A program made the translations under genes and the position numbers. This document shows positions 1-8,650 of a stretch of 64,000 nucleotides of DNA, in pieces. Source of the DNA: UBA2336 sp965227265 (GTDB taxonomy: Bacteria; Bacteroidota; Bacteroidia; Cytophagales; Cyclobacteriaceae). Location: the NCBI GenBank assembly GCA_965227265.1, contig OZ245738.1, positions 248,001 to 312,000 of the forward strand, read 5' to 3'. A model generated the notes under the pieces. The model saw only the letters and a program-made list of their open reading frames with translations, did not search any database and had not been told where the DNA came from. The stretch's first letter is position 1. Every line of letters starts with the position of its first letter.

Positions 1-85
1 GTGCATGCGCAATATGATTGCTTTTAACTGAGTCAAGTAATGTTTTCTTGGTTTCGGCTAAGCCGGGTATCTCTGAAAATTTCAT
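1..85 (-). CDS. holB: DNA polymerase III subunit delta' (HolB-like), N-terminal fragment
   Basis: Only the first 28 codons lie in the window; the gene runs off the left edge. The start ATG at 83-85 overlaps the TGA stop of the upstream GlmU-like gene by one base (TGATG), so the two are probably translationally coupled. The peptide opens MKFSEIPGLAETK and continues to an NHIAHA segment. This matches the usual beginning of the clamp-loader delta' subunit, where an F-x-x-I-x-G-x-x-x segment is followed by a helix and an x-x-R/N-x-x-H-A motif just before the Walker A-like loop. In that role it would be part of the DnaX clamp loader in the cytoplasm. The Walker region is outside the window, so another AAA+ family such as DnaX itself is possible. 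Confidence 0.6.
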   Translation of the reverse strand, partial: MKFSEIPGLAETKKTLLDSVKSNHIAHA

Positions 86-1275
86 CAGTTCTTCTTTTCC
101 CAAATTCTGTTTCCGGCCGAAAGCTCAAACACATTCGCCAGGATTTCCATATCCATTTCACTGAATGTGATTTTTCTGCGCTCCATTACTCTCCACGCAG
201 TTTCAAAAGCCTTCTTTACCTGATAGGTCGTAAAGCCACTCGCGCCACCCCACGCGAACGAAGGAACAAAGTTTCGTGGAAAGCCATCACCAAAAACATT
301 TGCTGAAACACCTACAACCGTACCGGTATTAAACATGGTGTTGATGCCGCACTTGCTGTGATCACCCATCATTAAACCGCAGAATTGTAAACCCGTATCT
401 GCAAAGCCACCTTTCGCGTAACTCCAGAGCTTAACGTTCTCGTAATTGTTTTTAAGGTTGGATGTATTAGTATCCGCGCCCAGGTTACACCACTCACCAA
501 TTACGGTGTTACCGATAAATCCATCATGACCTTTATTGCTGTATCCGAAGATCACCGAATTGCTCACTTCACCGCCAACTTTTGAATACGGACCAACGGT
601 GGAATCACCTTTTATTTTTGCACCCATGCTGATGGTTGATCCTTCACATAAAGCAAACGGACCTTTAATCAAGGCGCCTTCCTGAACAATCGAATTTTTT
701 CCAAGATAGATCGGACCATCTTCAGCATTTAAAACTGCTGCGCGGATGTGTACGCCTTCTTCAACAAAAATATTTTGCTCTCCATATACAATCGTATGCT
801 TGTCCTGAATGCCGGCTGATTTTCTTCCGCCCGTGATCAAACTAAAGTCAAGCCTGATCTGTGCTGCGTTATGTTGAAATATCTTCCACGGTTGATCAAT
901 CAACGTAATGTCATCCGAAAATACTTTTGGTGTTGCTTTACCTAAATCTGGTAACGCCATGTCGGAACTTTTCCAGGCAAGAAAAGTACTTCCGTACACG
1001 AGAATTTCTCCTGGCAGCAAACCTTTTACGTGTTCAACAGCATTATCATCCGGACACCAGGCAGCATTGATAAAGAGATTATCCACCGAAGCCCTTGCGG
1101 GAAATTTTTTCTGTAAGTATGATTCCGTTAAAAATGAAGCGGTTGTTCCGAGTCGCTTTTCCCATTTCTCATGGATGTTTAAAATCCCAACCCTGATCTT
1201 ACTGATCGGGCGTGTAAACGTAAACGGGAGAAGATTAATGCGCGTAGCGGGATCGTCAAACAGTACAAGATTCAT
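85..1275 (-). CDS. GlmU-like putative sugar-nucleotidyltransferase (hexapeptide-repeat protein)
   Basis: A 396-residue protein starting MNLVLFDDPATR; an upstream extension of 15 codons exists, but the Bacteroidota family normally begins at this methionine. The C-terminal half (about residues 160-360) has the spaced Ile/Val/Gly pattern of a left-handed beta-helix of hexapeptide repeats, with segments such as GKNSIVQEGALI and VGGEVSNSVIFGYSNKGHD. The family is annotated as GlmU or putative sugar nucleotidyltransferase. The N-terminal part lacks the classical LAAGxGTRM nucleotide-binding loop of true GlmU, so the precise activity (uridylyl- or acetyltransfer in cell-wall precursor synthesis) is uncertain. 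It is followed with a one-base overlap by the holB-like gene, which suggests one transcript. No signal peptide, so cytoplasmic. Confidence 0.8.
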   Translation of the reverse strand: MNLVLFDDPATRINLLPFTFTRPISKIRVGILNIHEKWEKRLGTTASFLTESYLQKKFPARASVDNLFINAAWCPDDNAVEHVKGLLPGEILVYGSTFLAWKSSDMALPDLGKATPKVFSDDITLIDQPWKIFQHNAAQIRLDFSLITGGRKSAGIQDKHTIVYGEQNIFVEEGVHIRAAVLNAEDGPIYLGKNSIVQEGALIKGPFALCEGSTISMGAKIKGDSTVGPYSKVGGEVSNSVIFGYSNKGHDGFIGNTVIGEWCNLGADTNTSNLKNNYENVKLWSYAKGGFADTGLQFCGLMMGDHSKCGINTMFNTGTVVGVSANVFGDGFPRNFVPSFAWGGASGFTTYQVKKAFETAWRVMERRKITFSEMDMEILANVFELSAGNRIWEKKN

Positions 1276-1300
1276 GTGTGTAAATATAGAAAATACACGT

Positions 1301-1319
1301 TGCCGGACTTGTTCCGGCA
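1301..1319. repeat. 19-base inverted repeat TGCCGGACTTGTTCCGGCA
   Basis: Arms TGCCGGA and TCCGGCA flank a five-base loop. The exact reverse complement occurs at 16210-16228. It lies just upstream of the GlmU-like start and looks like a short dispersed hairpin element, not a terminator, since no T run follows on either strand. Confidence 0.75.
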
Positions 1320-1382
1320 CCCCCTTTTAGAGCAATTTATCAGGGATCGCGGCACAAGGCTGCGAAGGTGAATGGCAATAAA

Positions 1383-1410
1383 AAAACCCTGACAGTATCG
1401 TCAGGGTTTT
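1383..1410 (-). terminator. Rho-independent terminator of rpmE2
   Basis: Perfect 11-base stem AAAACCCTGAC / GTCAGGGTTTT around loop agtatc. On the minus strand the hairpin is followed by a T run (the A run at 1379-1386 on the plus strand). It sits 24 bases after the L31 stop codon. Confidence 0.85.
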
Positions 1411-1433
1411 CTCTATCCAAATGCTCGGAAGTA

Positions 1434-1682
1434 TTAAGCTTTTTTCGTGTACTTGTTTTTGAACTTCTCCACACGACCCGCTGTATCGACAAACATCTTT
1501 TTGCCGGTATAGAATGGGTGTGAAGCCGAGCTAACTTCGACCTTAATTACAGGATATTCTTTGCCGTCTTCCCACTTGATGGTTTCTTTCGTCTTCATCG
1601 TAGAACGGGTGAGGAATTTAAAATCGCTTGACAGATCGTGGAAAACAACTTCCTGGTAATCTGGGTGTAAGTCCTTTTTCAT
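1434..1682 (-). CDS. rpmE2: 50S ribosomal protein L31, type B
   Basis: An 82-residue basic protein, the usual length of type B L31. It opens MKKDLHPDYQEVVFHD, with the conserved KTKETIKWEDGKEYPVIKVE and SSASHPFYTGKK segments. The four zinc-binding cysteines of the zinc form (C+ L31) are absent, so this is the zinc-independent paralogue form. It sits on the large ribosomal subunit at the inter-subunit bridge. A good TAnnTTTG promoter lies 34 bases upstream and a strong terminator follows, so it appears to be a single-gene transcription unit. Confidence 0.97.
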   Translation of the reverse strand: MKKDLHPDYQEVVFHDLSSDFKFLTRSTMKTKETIKWEDGKEYPVIKVEVSSASHPFYTGKKMFVDTAGRVEKFKNKYTKKA

Positions 1683-1715
1683 GTGTTTTTATTCGTTTTT
1701 CCCTTAAAAGGACTG

Positions 1716-1723
1716 CAAAGATA
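1716..1723 (-). promoter_or_regulatory. Bacteroidota -7 promoter box for rpmE2
   Basis: The minus strand reads TATCTTTG, an exact match to the phylum's TAnnTTTG -7 element, 33 bases before the rpmE2 ATG. The -33 TTTG partner is weak (CTTG about 19 bases further upstream). Confidence 0.65.
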
Positions 1724-1812
1724 AGGACAAAACCCTAAAACTCAAGAGCAGGTTTTAACATTTTTGGCTGCTTATCAGAACCTCCGTATTTTGCCCGAAT
1801 CTTTACCTGAAG

Positions 1813-3504
1813 ATGCGCAAAGCACTTATTTTTCTATTGGTTTCAGCCCCTTTTTTGGGTTTTTCACAAAGCAGCTACGTTTCGACTAACGAGAGCTACT
1901 ACCATTTGCTGGATCGGTATGAAGTAAAATCTGGCCGAATTTCACCCTATGTTTTTACTTCTGTGAAACCCTGGAAGCGGTCGGACATTGTGCAATTCAT
2001 TGATACACTCGACCAACAGGGAATGTTCACTTCAATGGCTGATCGCTTTAATCTCCAATATTTCCGGAACGACAACTGGGAGTGGGCACGACCCGAAACC
2101 AACGATCGGAAACCAATCCTCAAATATTTTTATAGAAAGAAATCTGATCTATTTCATGTAGATGAAGACCCAGATTTTGACTTGCATGTAAATCCAGTCT
2201 TATATACAGGTGTTGGCAAAGATTCTAAATCAGAAGATTTATTATTCATTAACACACGCGGTGCTGAAATCCGCGGCATGATTGATAGGAAGGTTGGCTT
2301 CTACATTTTCGTTTCTGAAAACCAGACCCGCATTCCATCGTATGTTTCCAATACAATCACGGACGATTCGGATAATGGATATTATCCCGTTATTCCGCAT
2401 GAAGGTTTCTGGAAGGGATTTAAAAACAATGCGTACGATTTTTTCCAGGCGCGCGGCTACATCTCGTTTGAAGCTACACGGCATATCAACATTCAATTCG
2501 GACATGATCGTACGTTTATCGGGAACGGTTTCCGGTCACTCATCTTTTCTGATCACGCACCGCCATCGTTGTTCCTGAAAACAAACATCAAAGTCTGGAA
2601 GCTTAATTATCTCTTTCAATTGAATAGAATGGTTGGCGATGTTAACGGTGATAACACCGGTTTACGCGCGAGCGGGAAGTACAACGATAAATATGTAGCA
2701 CTTCATCACTTAAGTGTGAACATCGGTAAGAAATTAAACATTGGATTGTTTGAGTCAGTCGTCTTTAACCGTAATGATTCAACATCGTTCGAGTTTGGAT
2801 ACCTGAATCCGATTATTTTTTATCGTGCAATTGAACAACAATTCGGCAGCAGTGATAACGTAATCATTGGAATGGATTTCAAGTGGAATATTGTTAAAGG
2901 AGTTTCTGCGTATGGCCAGTTTGTACTGGATGAATTTGTACTGGATAATGTCACAGCCGGAAACGGTTGGTGGGCTAATAAATATGCGATCCAGGCAGGG
3001 CTAAAATATTTTGATGCGTTTAACGTCTCTAATCTTGATTTGCAGGCAGAAACAAACATTGTGCGGCCGTACACGTATTCTCACAACTCTCCGCACGGAA
3101 ACTACTCAAGCTATTTGCAGCCTATTGCGCATCCGCTGGGAGCAAACTTTAAAGAGTTTATAGGGATAGCGCGGTATCAGCCGTTACCACGATTGAACCT
3201 GACCGGCAAATTAATTTATGCACAGGTCGGGCGTGACACCACGAGCATGAACTGGGGTGGAGATATTTTAAAAGACAATTCTTTCCGTGAGAAAGATTTT
3301 GGAAACACAATTTCTCAAGGTGTGAAGAATGATATTTTACTCGGAACGTTTACCGCTAGCTGGCAGCTCGCACATAATATGTTTATTGACGCTTCGGTTG
3401 TCATTCGCAGGAGCGACAGTCCCGTGCCTCAATTCAATACAAATACTACAGTAACTTCATTAGCTTTGCGGTGGAATATCGCGCAACGGCTTTACGATTT
3501 TTAG
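1813..3504 (+). CDS. Wzi-like outer-membrane beta-barrel protein
   Basis: A 563-residue protein with a clear signal peptide (MRKALIFLLVSAPFLGFSQ). The mature protein starts with a YHLLDRYEVKSG segment and a short KPWKRSDIVQFID helix. Next comes a long series of alternating aromatic/hydrophobic strands with turn residues, ending in SLALRWNIAQRLYDF; such a terminal aromatic strand is typical of outer-membrane barrels. The helix-plus-barrel layout resembles the capsule assembly protein Wzi family as annotated in Bacteroidota. A role in surface polysaccharide attachment is family inference. The gene is 7 bases upstream of the exporter gene at 3512, so both are probably co-transcribed. Confidence 0.65.
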   Translation: MRKALIFLLVSAPFLGFSQSSYVSTNESYYHLLDRYEVKSGRISPYVFTSVKPWKRSDIVQFIDTLDQQGMFTSMADRFNLQYFRNDNWEWARPETNDRKPILKYFYRKKSDLFHVDEDPDFDLHVNPVLYTGVGKDSKSEDLLFINTRGAEIRGMIDRKVGFYIFVSENQTRIPSYVSNTITDDSDNGYYPVIPHEGFWKGFKNNAYDFFQARGYISFEATRHINIQFGHDRTFIGNGFRSLIFSDHAPPSLFLKTNIKVWKLNYLFQLNRMVGDVNGDNTGLRASGKYNDKYVALHHLSVNIGKKLNIGLFESVVFNRNDSTSFEFGYLNPIIFYRAIEQQFGSSDNVIIGMDFKWNIVKGVSAYGQFVLDEFVLDNVTAGNGWWANKYAIQAGLKYFDAFNVSNLDLQAETNIVRPYTYSHNSPHGNYSSYLQPIAHPLGANFKEFIGIARYQPLPRLNLTGKLIYAQVGRDTTSMNWGGDILKDNSFREKDFGNTISQGVKNDILLGTFTASWQLAHNMFIDASVVIRRSDSPVPQFNTNTTVTSLALRWNIAQRLYDF

Positions 3505-3511
3505 TGAATAG

Positions 3512-5335
3512 ATGAAAATATACCTTCGAATTCTAAGCTATGCAAAAGGGCTTACTCCGCGATTAGTTAAGTTTTATTTCTACGCAATCTTTGGAGTAAT
3601 TTTTAGTGCTGGCTATTTAGGACTTACCATTCCGATGCTGAAGGTGCTTTTTAAACCTGAAGCAAGTACCGTTATTCCTGCACGTCCTGAATTTTCATTC
3701 ACCACAACCTATGCGCAACAACTTTTTGATCACTACTTCATAAGTCTTGTTCACCAATTTGGTGCGCACAATACGCTGGTCGTAATCTGTATCGGGATTA
3801 TCGTATTGATGTTTCTGGCCAACATTTTTAAATACCTGGAACGAATGGTTGCTTCACGCATCAAAGTAGATGTGGTGAAGAACATGCGGATGCACATCTT
3901 TTCAAATGTCTCCAATCTTCACATAGGCTTCTTCAATAGTCAGCGGAAAGGCGACCTCATGTCGCGGTTTACAAACGACATGTCTGAAGTCGAAGCATCC
4001 GTGATGAATACGTTAAAGTCAGTTTTAAAGGAGCCTATTACGATCCTCGTTTACCTGACCATGATGTTTGCCATTTCTTTTAAGCTTACTCTCTTCACAA
4101 TGATTCTATTGCCGATAACAGGCGGTGTTGTGGCAGAGATTATTAAACGCTTAAAACGAAAAGCACGTCAAAGTCAGGAGTCGATGGGTAGGATTGTGAA
4201 TATCCTGGATGAAACGTTTGGCGGAATGCGTGTTATCAAAGCTTTCAACGCGCGGAATTTTGTGCTGAAAAAAATTGATGCTGAAACCAGTTATCATCGT
4301 AAAGTCAATTTGTCAATCTCCCGAAAAAATGAATTGTCTTCACCCATATCAGAGTTGTTAGGCGTGATCATTATGTCCGTTATTCTTTATTACGGTGGTA
4401 AGCTTGTATTGGAAGGGAGTGGAGAACTGAAAGCGGAGCAATTTTTTGGTTTCCTGGTTTTCTTTGCATCATTGATTCAGCCCGCCAAGAATTTCTCAAA
4501 CGGGATCACATCGTTGCAGAAAGGAACGGTTGCTGCAGAACGAATCTTTAAAGTAGTCGATCTGGAGCCTGCCATTAAAAATAAACCGAATGCAATCGTA
4601 CTGGATGCGTTCAAAGACAACATCGAATACAAAAATGTAAGCTTTGCGTACGATAAAGAACCCGTACTGAAAAACATTAATCTTAAAATTCAAAAGGGAA
4701 AGACTATTGCTCTTGTTGGTTCTTCCGGTGGCGGAAAGTCTACACTTGCTGATCTTATTCCGAGATTTTATGATCCTACACACGGAGACATTTTATTAGA
4801 CGGCATTTCATTAACAGATTATGAGATTGAATCACTTCGTCAGCAAATGGGCGTGGTTACTCAGGAATCAATTTTATTCAATGATACTATTTTTAACAAC
4901 ATTGCTTTCGGGAAAGAGGATGCAACACTCGAAGACGTGATCGAAGCTGCAAAAGTTGCGAACGCTCACGAGTTTATTTCACAAACTCCGGAAGGCTATC
5001 AAACCTTTATCGGTGAACGCGGTTCTAAGCTTTCAGGCGGTCAGCGTCAACGCATTTCGATTGCTAGGGCTGTGCTAAAGAATCCGCCAATTTTAATTTT
5101 GGATGAGGCTACCTCTGCACTTGATTCAGAATCCGAAAAACTTGTGCAGGACGCGTTAACAAAATTGATGAAGAACCGAACCTCCATTGTTATTGCGCAC
5201 CGGCTAAGTACCATCCAGCATGCCGATGAGATTGTGGTTATCCAGCATGGTGAAATTATGGAACGCGGTACACACGATCAGCTTGTGGCAAAAGGCGGAG
5301 TCTATAAAAAGCTCAATGAAATCCAGAAAGCCTAG
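3512..5335 (+). CDS. ABC exporter, fused membrane and ATPase domains (MsbA-like)
   Basis: A 607-residue half-transporter. The N-terminal part (about residues 1-340) has six hydrophobic segments of an ABC exporter fold, including the typical long coupling helices. The ATPase domain (about 365-600) has Walker A GSSGGGKST, Q-loop (GVVTQES), signature LSGGQRQRISIARA, Walker B ILILDEATSALDS and switch His in IAHRLST. All catalytic residues are intact. The class includes lipid A flippases (MsbA) and other lipid or drug exporters; the substrate cannot be read from sequence. It works as a homodimer in the inner membrane. The preceding gene encodes an outer-membrane barrel, which would fit envelope glycan or lipid export. 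Confidence 0.92.
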   Translation: MKIYLRILSYAKGLTPRLVKFYFYAIFGVIFSAGYLGLTIPMLKVLFKPEASTVIPARPEFSFTTTYAQQLFDHYFISLVHQFGAHNTLVVICIGIIVLMFLANIFKYLERMVASRIKVDVVKNMRMHIFSNVSNLHIGFFNSQRKGDLMSRFTNDMSEVEASVMNTLKSVLKEPITILVYLTMMFAISFKLTLFTMILLPITGGVVAEIIKRLKRKARQSQESMGRIVNILDETFGGMRVIKAFNARNFVLKKIDAETSYHRKVNLSISRKNELSSPISELLGVIIMSVILYYGGKLVLEGSGELKAEQFFGFLVFFASLIQPAKNFSNGITSLQKGTVAAERIFKVVDLEPAIKNKPNAIVLDAFKDNIEYKNVSFAYDKEPVLKNINLKIQKGKTIALVGSSGGGKSTLADLIPRFYDPTHGDILLDGISLTDYEIESLRQQMGVVTQESILFNDTIFNNIAFGKEDATLEDVIEAAKVANAHEFISQTPEGYQTFIGERGSKLSGGQRQRISIARAVLKNPPILILDEATSALDSESEKLVQDALTKLMKNRTSIVIAHRLSTIQHADEIVVIQHGEIMERGTHDQLVAKGGVYKKLNEIQKA

Positions 5336-5450
5336 TTTCGACAGACTCAACTTGGTTGCGATGCTTACGTCATGTGTGTTATTCAGACAATTTCTAATTT
5401 TTGATTAGCCATAAAAACACTATGTTTGAGATCGGCTATTGCTACGGTTT

Positions 5451-5774
5451 ATGAAAAAGAACAGGCTTATTTTTTACTCGGTTATCGGAGTACTTCACCT
5501 GTTGATTTTTCTGTTCACGCTCTACATGGATGGCCAAAAAGATAACCTCCAGTTTTTAGTGAATCTTCAGAAGGTTATCTGGCTGATGAAGTATGCCATG
5601 TTTATTTTGCTCGTGCTGTTTGTGACTAACTTCATCTTACACATGCGCGACAACAAACGCTTGAACCGTGAGAACGTTCAACTCATCCAGGAAATGAATA
5701 TCCTCAAGGCAAAGCTCTACGATTTACAGGAAGGCAAGAAAACTTCTGAGCCAAATCCGCCTAAACCTGTATAA
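5451..5774 (+). CDS. Small membrane protein with C-terminal coiled coil
   Basis: A 107-residue protein starting at ATG 5451 (a TTG four codons upstream is less likely). Two hydrophobic segments (about residues 7-26 and 45-65) are followed by a basic turn and a heptad-like helix (NRENVQLIQEMNILKAKLYD), then a Pro-rich tail. This predicts an inner-membrane anchor with a cytoplasmic coiled coil. No family was recognised. It lies 115 bases after the ABC exporter on the same strand, and a perfect stem-loop follows it. Confidence 0.75.
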   Translation: MKKNRLIFYSVIGVLHLLIFLFTLYMDGQKDNLQFLVNLQKVIWLMKYAMFILLVLFVTNFILHMRDNKRLNRENVQLIQEMNILKAKLYDLQEGKKTSEPNPPKPV

Positions 5775-5792
5775 AGTCAGGATTGTTATCTT

Positions 5793-5810
5793 AACTCATC
5801 TTCATGAGTT
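5793..5810. terminator. Possible bidirectional stem-loop between convergent genes
   Basis: Perfect 7-base stem AACTCAT/ATGAGTT with tetraloop CTTC. It lies between the ends of two convergent genes and includes the stop codon of the minus-strand gene. The T tracts on both sides are short, so termination is only likely, not certain. Confidence 0.45.
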
Positions 5811-6059
5811 GAATTCTTTAAACGCATCTGAAAAAGTCTCAAACGTTATGGGTGGCGCATAACTGATCAATTCATTATTGTCGCTGAACTGGTAGCGCCT
5901 GTTAACTTTCCAGAACTGGATATTATTATAAACGAAAGTTTTCGTTTGCTTATCGTGTTGGATTGAGTCAAATATCTTCTGCAGACTTTCTAATGATTCA
6001 ACTTCTGTTCCGCGACTGAGAACAGCTTTGGTTGCAGCTTGATCTTCTTCACTTTTCAT
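5802..6059 (-). CDS. Conserved hypothetical small protein
   Basis: An 85-residue protein starting at ATG 6057-6059; an in-frame TTG eight codons earlier is less likely. It is soluble and mixed alpha/beta, with a central KTFVYNNIQFWKVNRRYQFSD strand-turn pattern, no signal peptide and no membrane segment. No family was recognised. It is divergently oriented to yifB, with a 164-base shared upstream region containing a palindrome (6156-6175), and convergent with the membrane protein gene at 5451. Confidence 0.6.
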   Translation of the reverse strand: MKSEEDQAATKAVLSRGTEVESLESLQKIFDSIQHDKQTKTFVYNNIQFWKVNRRYQFSDNNELISYAPPITFETFSDAFKEFNS

Positions 6060-6155
6060 ACCCGTGTTTTTGATGAGGATCAAATGTAAATCAGTAACCG
6101 ATAGGGTGTAAGTTGATTTTTAATACCCGACACAAACTGTCAGTTTCTGTTTCGT

Positions 6156-6175
6156 GCATAGGAGTTTCTCCTATT
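6156..6175. promoter_or_regulatory. 20-base palindromic site, copy 1 (candidate operator)
   Basis: The site reads GCATAGGAGTTTCTCCTATT, with arms ATAGGAG/CTCCTAT. It lies 48 bases before the chosen yifB start. An almost identical site (one base differs) occurs at 57902-57921, before the metallophosphoesterase gene. The shared position relative to genes suggests a regulatory role. Confidence 0.5.
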
Positions 6176-6223
6176 TCCTTCAATCCTATAATTCCTACCT
6201 TGATTTTTCTAATAACCCTGATC

Positions 6224-7762
6224 ATGCTTTCAAAAACTTATGGCTGTGCGGTATTTGGCGTTGACGCGCGCAAGATCACGATTGAAGTAAGTGTTGGCCA
6301 GGGAACAAAATTCTGGATGAGCGGTTTGCCTGACAGTGCCGTGAAAGAAAGTGAGCATCGCGTGGAGTCGGCCATTAAAAGCTTCGGCTATTTTATGCCA
6401 CGACAAAAAACGGTAATCAACTTAGCGCCTGCGGATATTCGTAAGGAAGGTAGTGCCTATGATCTCCCCATTGCGTTATGCATTTTAAAATCATCCGGCC
6501 AGATTAAAACCGAGCTGCTTGAAGAATATGTAATCATGGGTGAGTTGGCGTTGGATGGAACCCTGCGCCCGATCAAAGGCGCGTTGCCCATTGCCATTCA
6601 GGCACGCAAAGAAAATTTCAAAGGCTTCATTCTTCCGGCTGATAATGCACGCGAAGCAGCGATTGTAAATGGGTTGAATGTTATTCCCGTATCAACCGTT
6701 GATGAAGCCATCAATTTTCTGGAAGGAAAGCAATCCATTGATCCCGTTCACATCGATACGCGCGAAGTGTTTGCTGCGCAATCCAATAGTTATGACAGTG
6801 ATTTTAAAGATGTGCAAGGTCAGGAGAACATTAAACGTGCGCTGGAAATTGCTGCAGCCGGTGGTCACAATGTGATCATGATCGGTCCGCCCGGTGCGGG
6901 TAAGACAATGCTCGCAAAACGATTGTCAACCATTCTTCCACCTTTATCATTAAACGAAGCATTGGAGACGACCAAAATTCATTCTGTTGCCGGAAAGATT
7001 GATAAGCAGGCTTCGCTGATTTCAACGCGACCGCACAGAAGTCCGCACCATACAATTTCGGATGTCGCGCTTGTTGGCGGAGGCGGTAATCCACAGCCCG
7101 GAGAAATTTCACTCGCGCATAACGGAGTTTTATTTCTCGATGAGCTTCCGGAATTCAAACGTACGGTGCTGGAAGTAATGCGTCAACCCATGGAAGAACG
7201 AAAAGTTACCATCTCGCGCGCGAAAGTTTCGATTGATTATCCGGCCAACTTTATGCTCGTGGCCAGCATGAACCCATGTCCGTGCGGTTACTACAATCAT
7301 CCAGAGAAAGAATGCGTCTGCGGACCGGGTATTGTGCAGCGCTACTTAAGCAAGATCAGCGGACCTTTATTAGACCGCATCGACCTGCACGTAGAAGTTG
7401 TACCCGTAAGCTTTGATGAAATGACCGCCAACCGCAAAGCCGAAACCAGTTCGGAGATCCGCGAACGTGTGGTAGCTGCCCGGGATAAACAATCCGAACG
7501 TTTCAAATCCCGCCAAGAAATTTATTGCAACGCAATGATGCCCTCCAACATGGTAAAAGAAATTTGTCAGATCAACGATAGCGGAAGAGCTTTATTAAAA
7601 ACTGCGATGGAAAGATTAGGTTTATCTGCTCGTGCATATGATCGTATACTAAAAGTTTCAAGAACCATTGCTGACCTAGCTGGCACCGATGAAATACGGG
7701 TGGAGCATTTAGCGGAGGCGATTCAGTATAGGAGCTTGGATAGAGAGGGATGGGCGGGATAG
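6224..7762 (+). CDS. YifB/ComM-family Mg-chelatase-like AAA+ ATPase
   Basis: A 512-residue protein, the usual family length, when started at ATG 6224 (MLSKTYGCAVFG); the longer frame from 6113 would add an unrelated hydrophobic stretch and include the palindrome. An N-terminal S5/Lon-protease-like domain (residues 1-170) carries the typical DARKITIEV and GLPDSAVKES segments. The AAA+ core has Walker A GPPGAGKTMLAKRL and Walker B LFLDELPEF. A Cys cluster PCPCGYYNHPEKECVCGPG and a C-terminal helical lid complete the family pattern. ComM homologues are hexameric helicases that act in branch migration during natural transformation; that function here is inferred from family. Upstream lies a 20-base palindrome that may control it. 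Confidence 0.95.
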   Translation: MLSKTYGCAVFGVDARKITIEVSVGQGTKFWMSGLPDSAVKESEHRVESAIKSFGYFMPRQKTVINLAPADIRKEGSAYDLPIALCILKSSGQIKTELLEEYVIMGELALDGTLRPIKGALPIAIQARKENFKGFILPADNAREAAIVNGLNVIPVSTVDEAINFLEGKQSIDPVHIDTREVFAAQSNSYDSDFKDVQGQENIKRALEIAAAGGHNVIMIGPPGAGKTMLAKRLSTILPPLSLNEALETTKIHSVAGKIDKQASLISTRPHRSPHHTISDVALVGGGGNPQPGEISLAHNGVLFLDELPEFKRTVLEVMRQPMEERKVTISRAKVSIDYPANFMLVASMNPCPCGYYNHPEKECVCGPGIVQRYLSKISGPLLDRIDLHVEVVPVSFDEMTANRKAETSSEIRERVVAARDKQSERFKSRQEIYCNAMMPSNMVKEICQINDSGRALLKTAMERLGLSARAYDRILKVSRTIADLAGTDEIRVEHLAEAIQYRSLDREGWAG

Positions 7763-7852
7763 TAGGATACATATTTAACGCTCGGGCCCTTGGTTGTTGC
7801 AACAATCCAGGGATGGTATGTAACATTCGACTTGCTTAATCGTCTTAGACAC

Positions 7853-8497
7853 ATGCCCAAACTTATTGATCGTCTAAAGCAGCTTTTTTTCTTCAAAATT
7901 ATGCTTGTTTATACCCGATATTTCACGGGTTTTGCCCTTGTTTTCTCGTCCTTTTCTAAAATTCAGGGGGAGCGATTCACAAAAATTCCAGTTAGCGACC
8001 CCGCAGGTTATTTCTTTGAAGCCATGTATAATACGGGACCATACTGGAATTTTCTTGGCTGGAGTGAACTTTTAGCAGGTGTACTTCTGATGACGCAGCG
8101 TTTTGCTACAGTGGGTGCAGGTATAGCGCTTGCTATCATATTAAATGCATTTATGATTGCATATTCAATTAATTTTCCAGGTGGAAATGCAATAAATATA
8201 TTGATGCTTCTGGGTATATTTTATTTGTTGTTGTGGGATTATAAAAAATGGATGATTTTATTTCGTGGAGATCATAAAATAAAACTTGACTTAACCAATG
8301 AGCCAAAAGACAAATTCATACATGACCTTATGTGGAAGATTATTGGAATTATTTTCGGATTATTGTGTGCTTTCCCATGGATATTTTCATTTGATCACTT
8401 GGCTGTGTGGGCGCTGACAACAGTCGGAGTTGGTATCACTGCTTTTTGTATTATGATTACAAAGAAGTATATATTAAAAAGCTATAGAAGTTTTTAA
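7853..8497 (+). CDS. DoxX-like integral membrane protein
   Basis: A 214-residue protein from ATG 7853 (MPKLIDRLKQ). The first half has the DoxX/MauE layout: YTRYFTGFALVFSSFSKIQGERF, then four hydrophobic helices with GWSELLAGVLLM in the second. Two further hydrophobic helices occur near the C terminus (about residues 160-205), more than the four-helix DoxX core. DoxX-type proteins are inner-membrane proteins often linked to quinone or thiol redox chemistry, but the function here is unknown. Codon use and the flanks are visibly more AT-rich than the adjacent yifB gene, and the 150 bases after it are strongly AT-rich, which hints at later acquisition. Confidence 0.7.
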   Translation: MPKLIDRLKQLFFFKIMLVYTRYFTGFALVFSSFSKIQGERFTKIPVSDPAGYFFEAMYNTGPYWNFLGWSELLAGVLLMTQRFATVGAGIALAIILNAFMIAYSINFPGGNAINILMLLGIFYLLLWDYKKWMILFRGDHKIKLDLTNEPKDKFIHDLMWKIIGIIFGLLCAFPWIFSFDHLAVWALTTVGVGITAFCIMITKKYILKSYRSF

Positions 8498-8572
8498 TTC
8501 TAAAATAAAGGATCTTGCATTCCTTTACTACAAAATATCTATCGCTTTAAAAATAATTAAAGTCAAGAGTAC

Positions 8573-8650
8573 ATGAACTACAAGACAAAAGACCGTAATA
8601 CGAATCGTAAAAATTGTTATTTGATTCGGAGAATTAAGAAAATAGGATGA
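8573..8650 (+). CDS. Putative 25-aa upstream peptide coupled to the LuxR-type regulator
   Basis: ATG at 8573 opens a 25-codon frame encoding a strongly basic peptide (MNYKTKDRNTNRKNCYLIRR and five more residues). Its TGA overlaps the ATG of the regulator gene at 8647 as ATGA, the classical coupling arrangement. There is no independent evidence that it is translated; it could be chance in an AT-rich leader. Confidence 0.3.
   Translation: MNYKTKDRNTNRKNCYLIRRIKKIG

Noticed and set aside
908..1330. 140-codon plus-strand frame in the GlmU-like gene
   Set aside because: It lies antisense to a well-supported gene, has no recognisable motif and no promoter.
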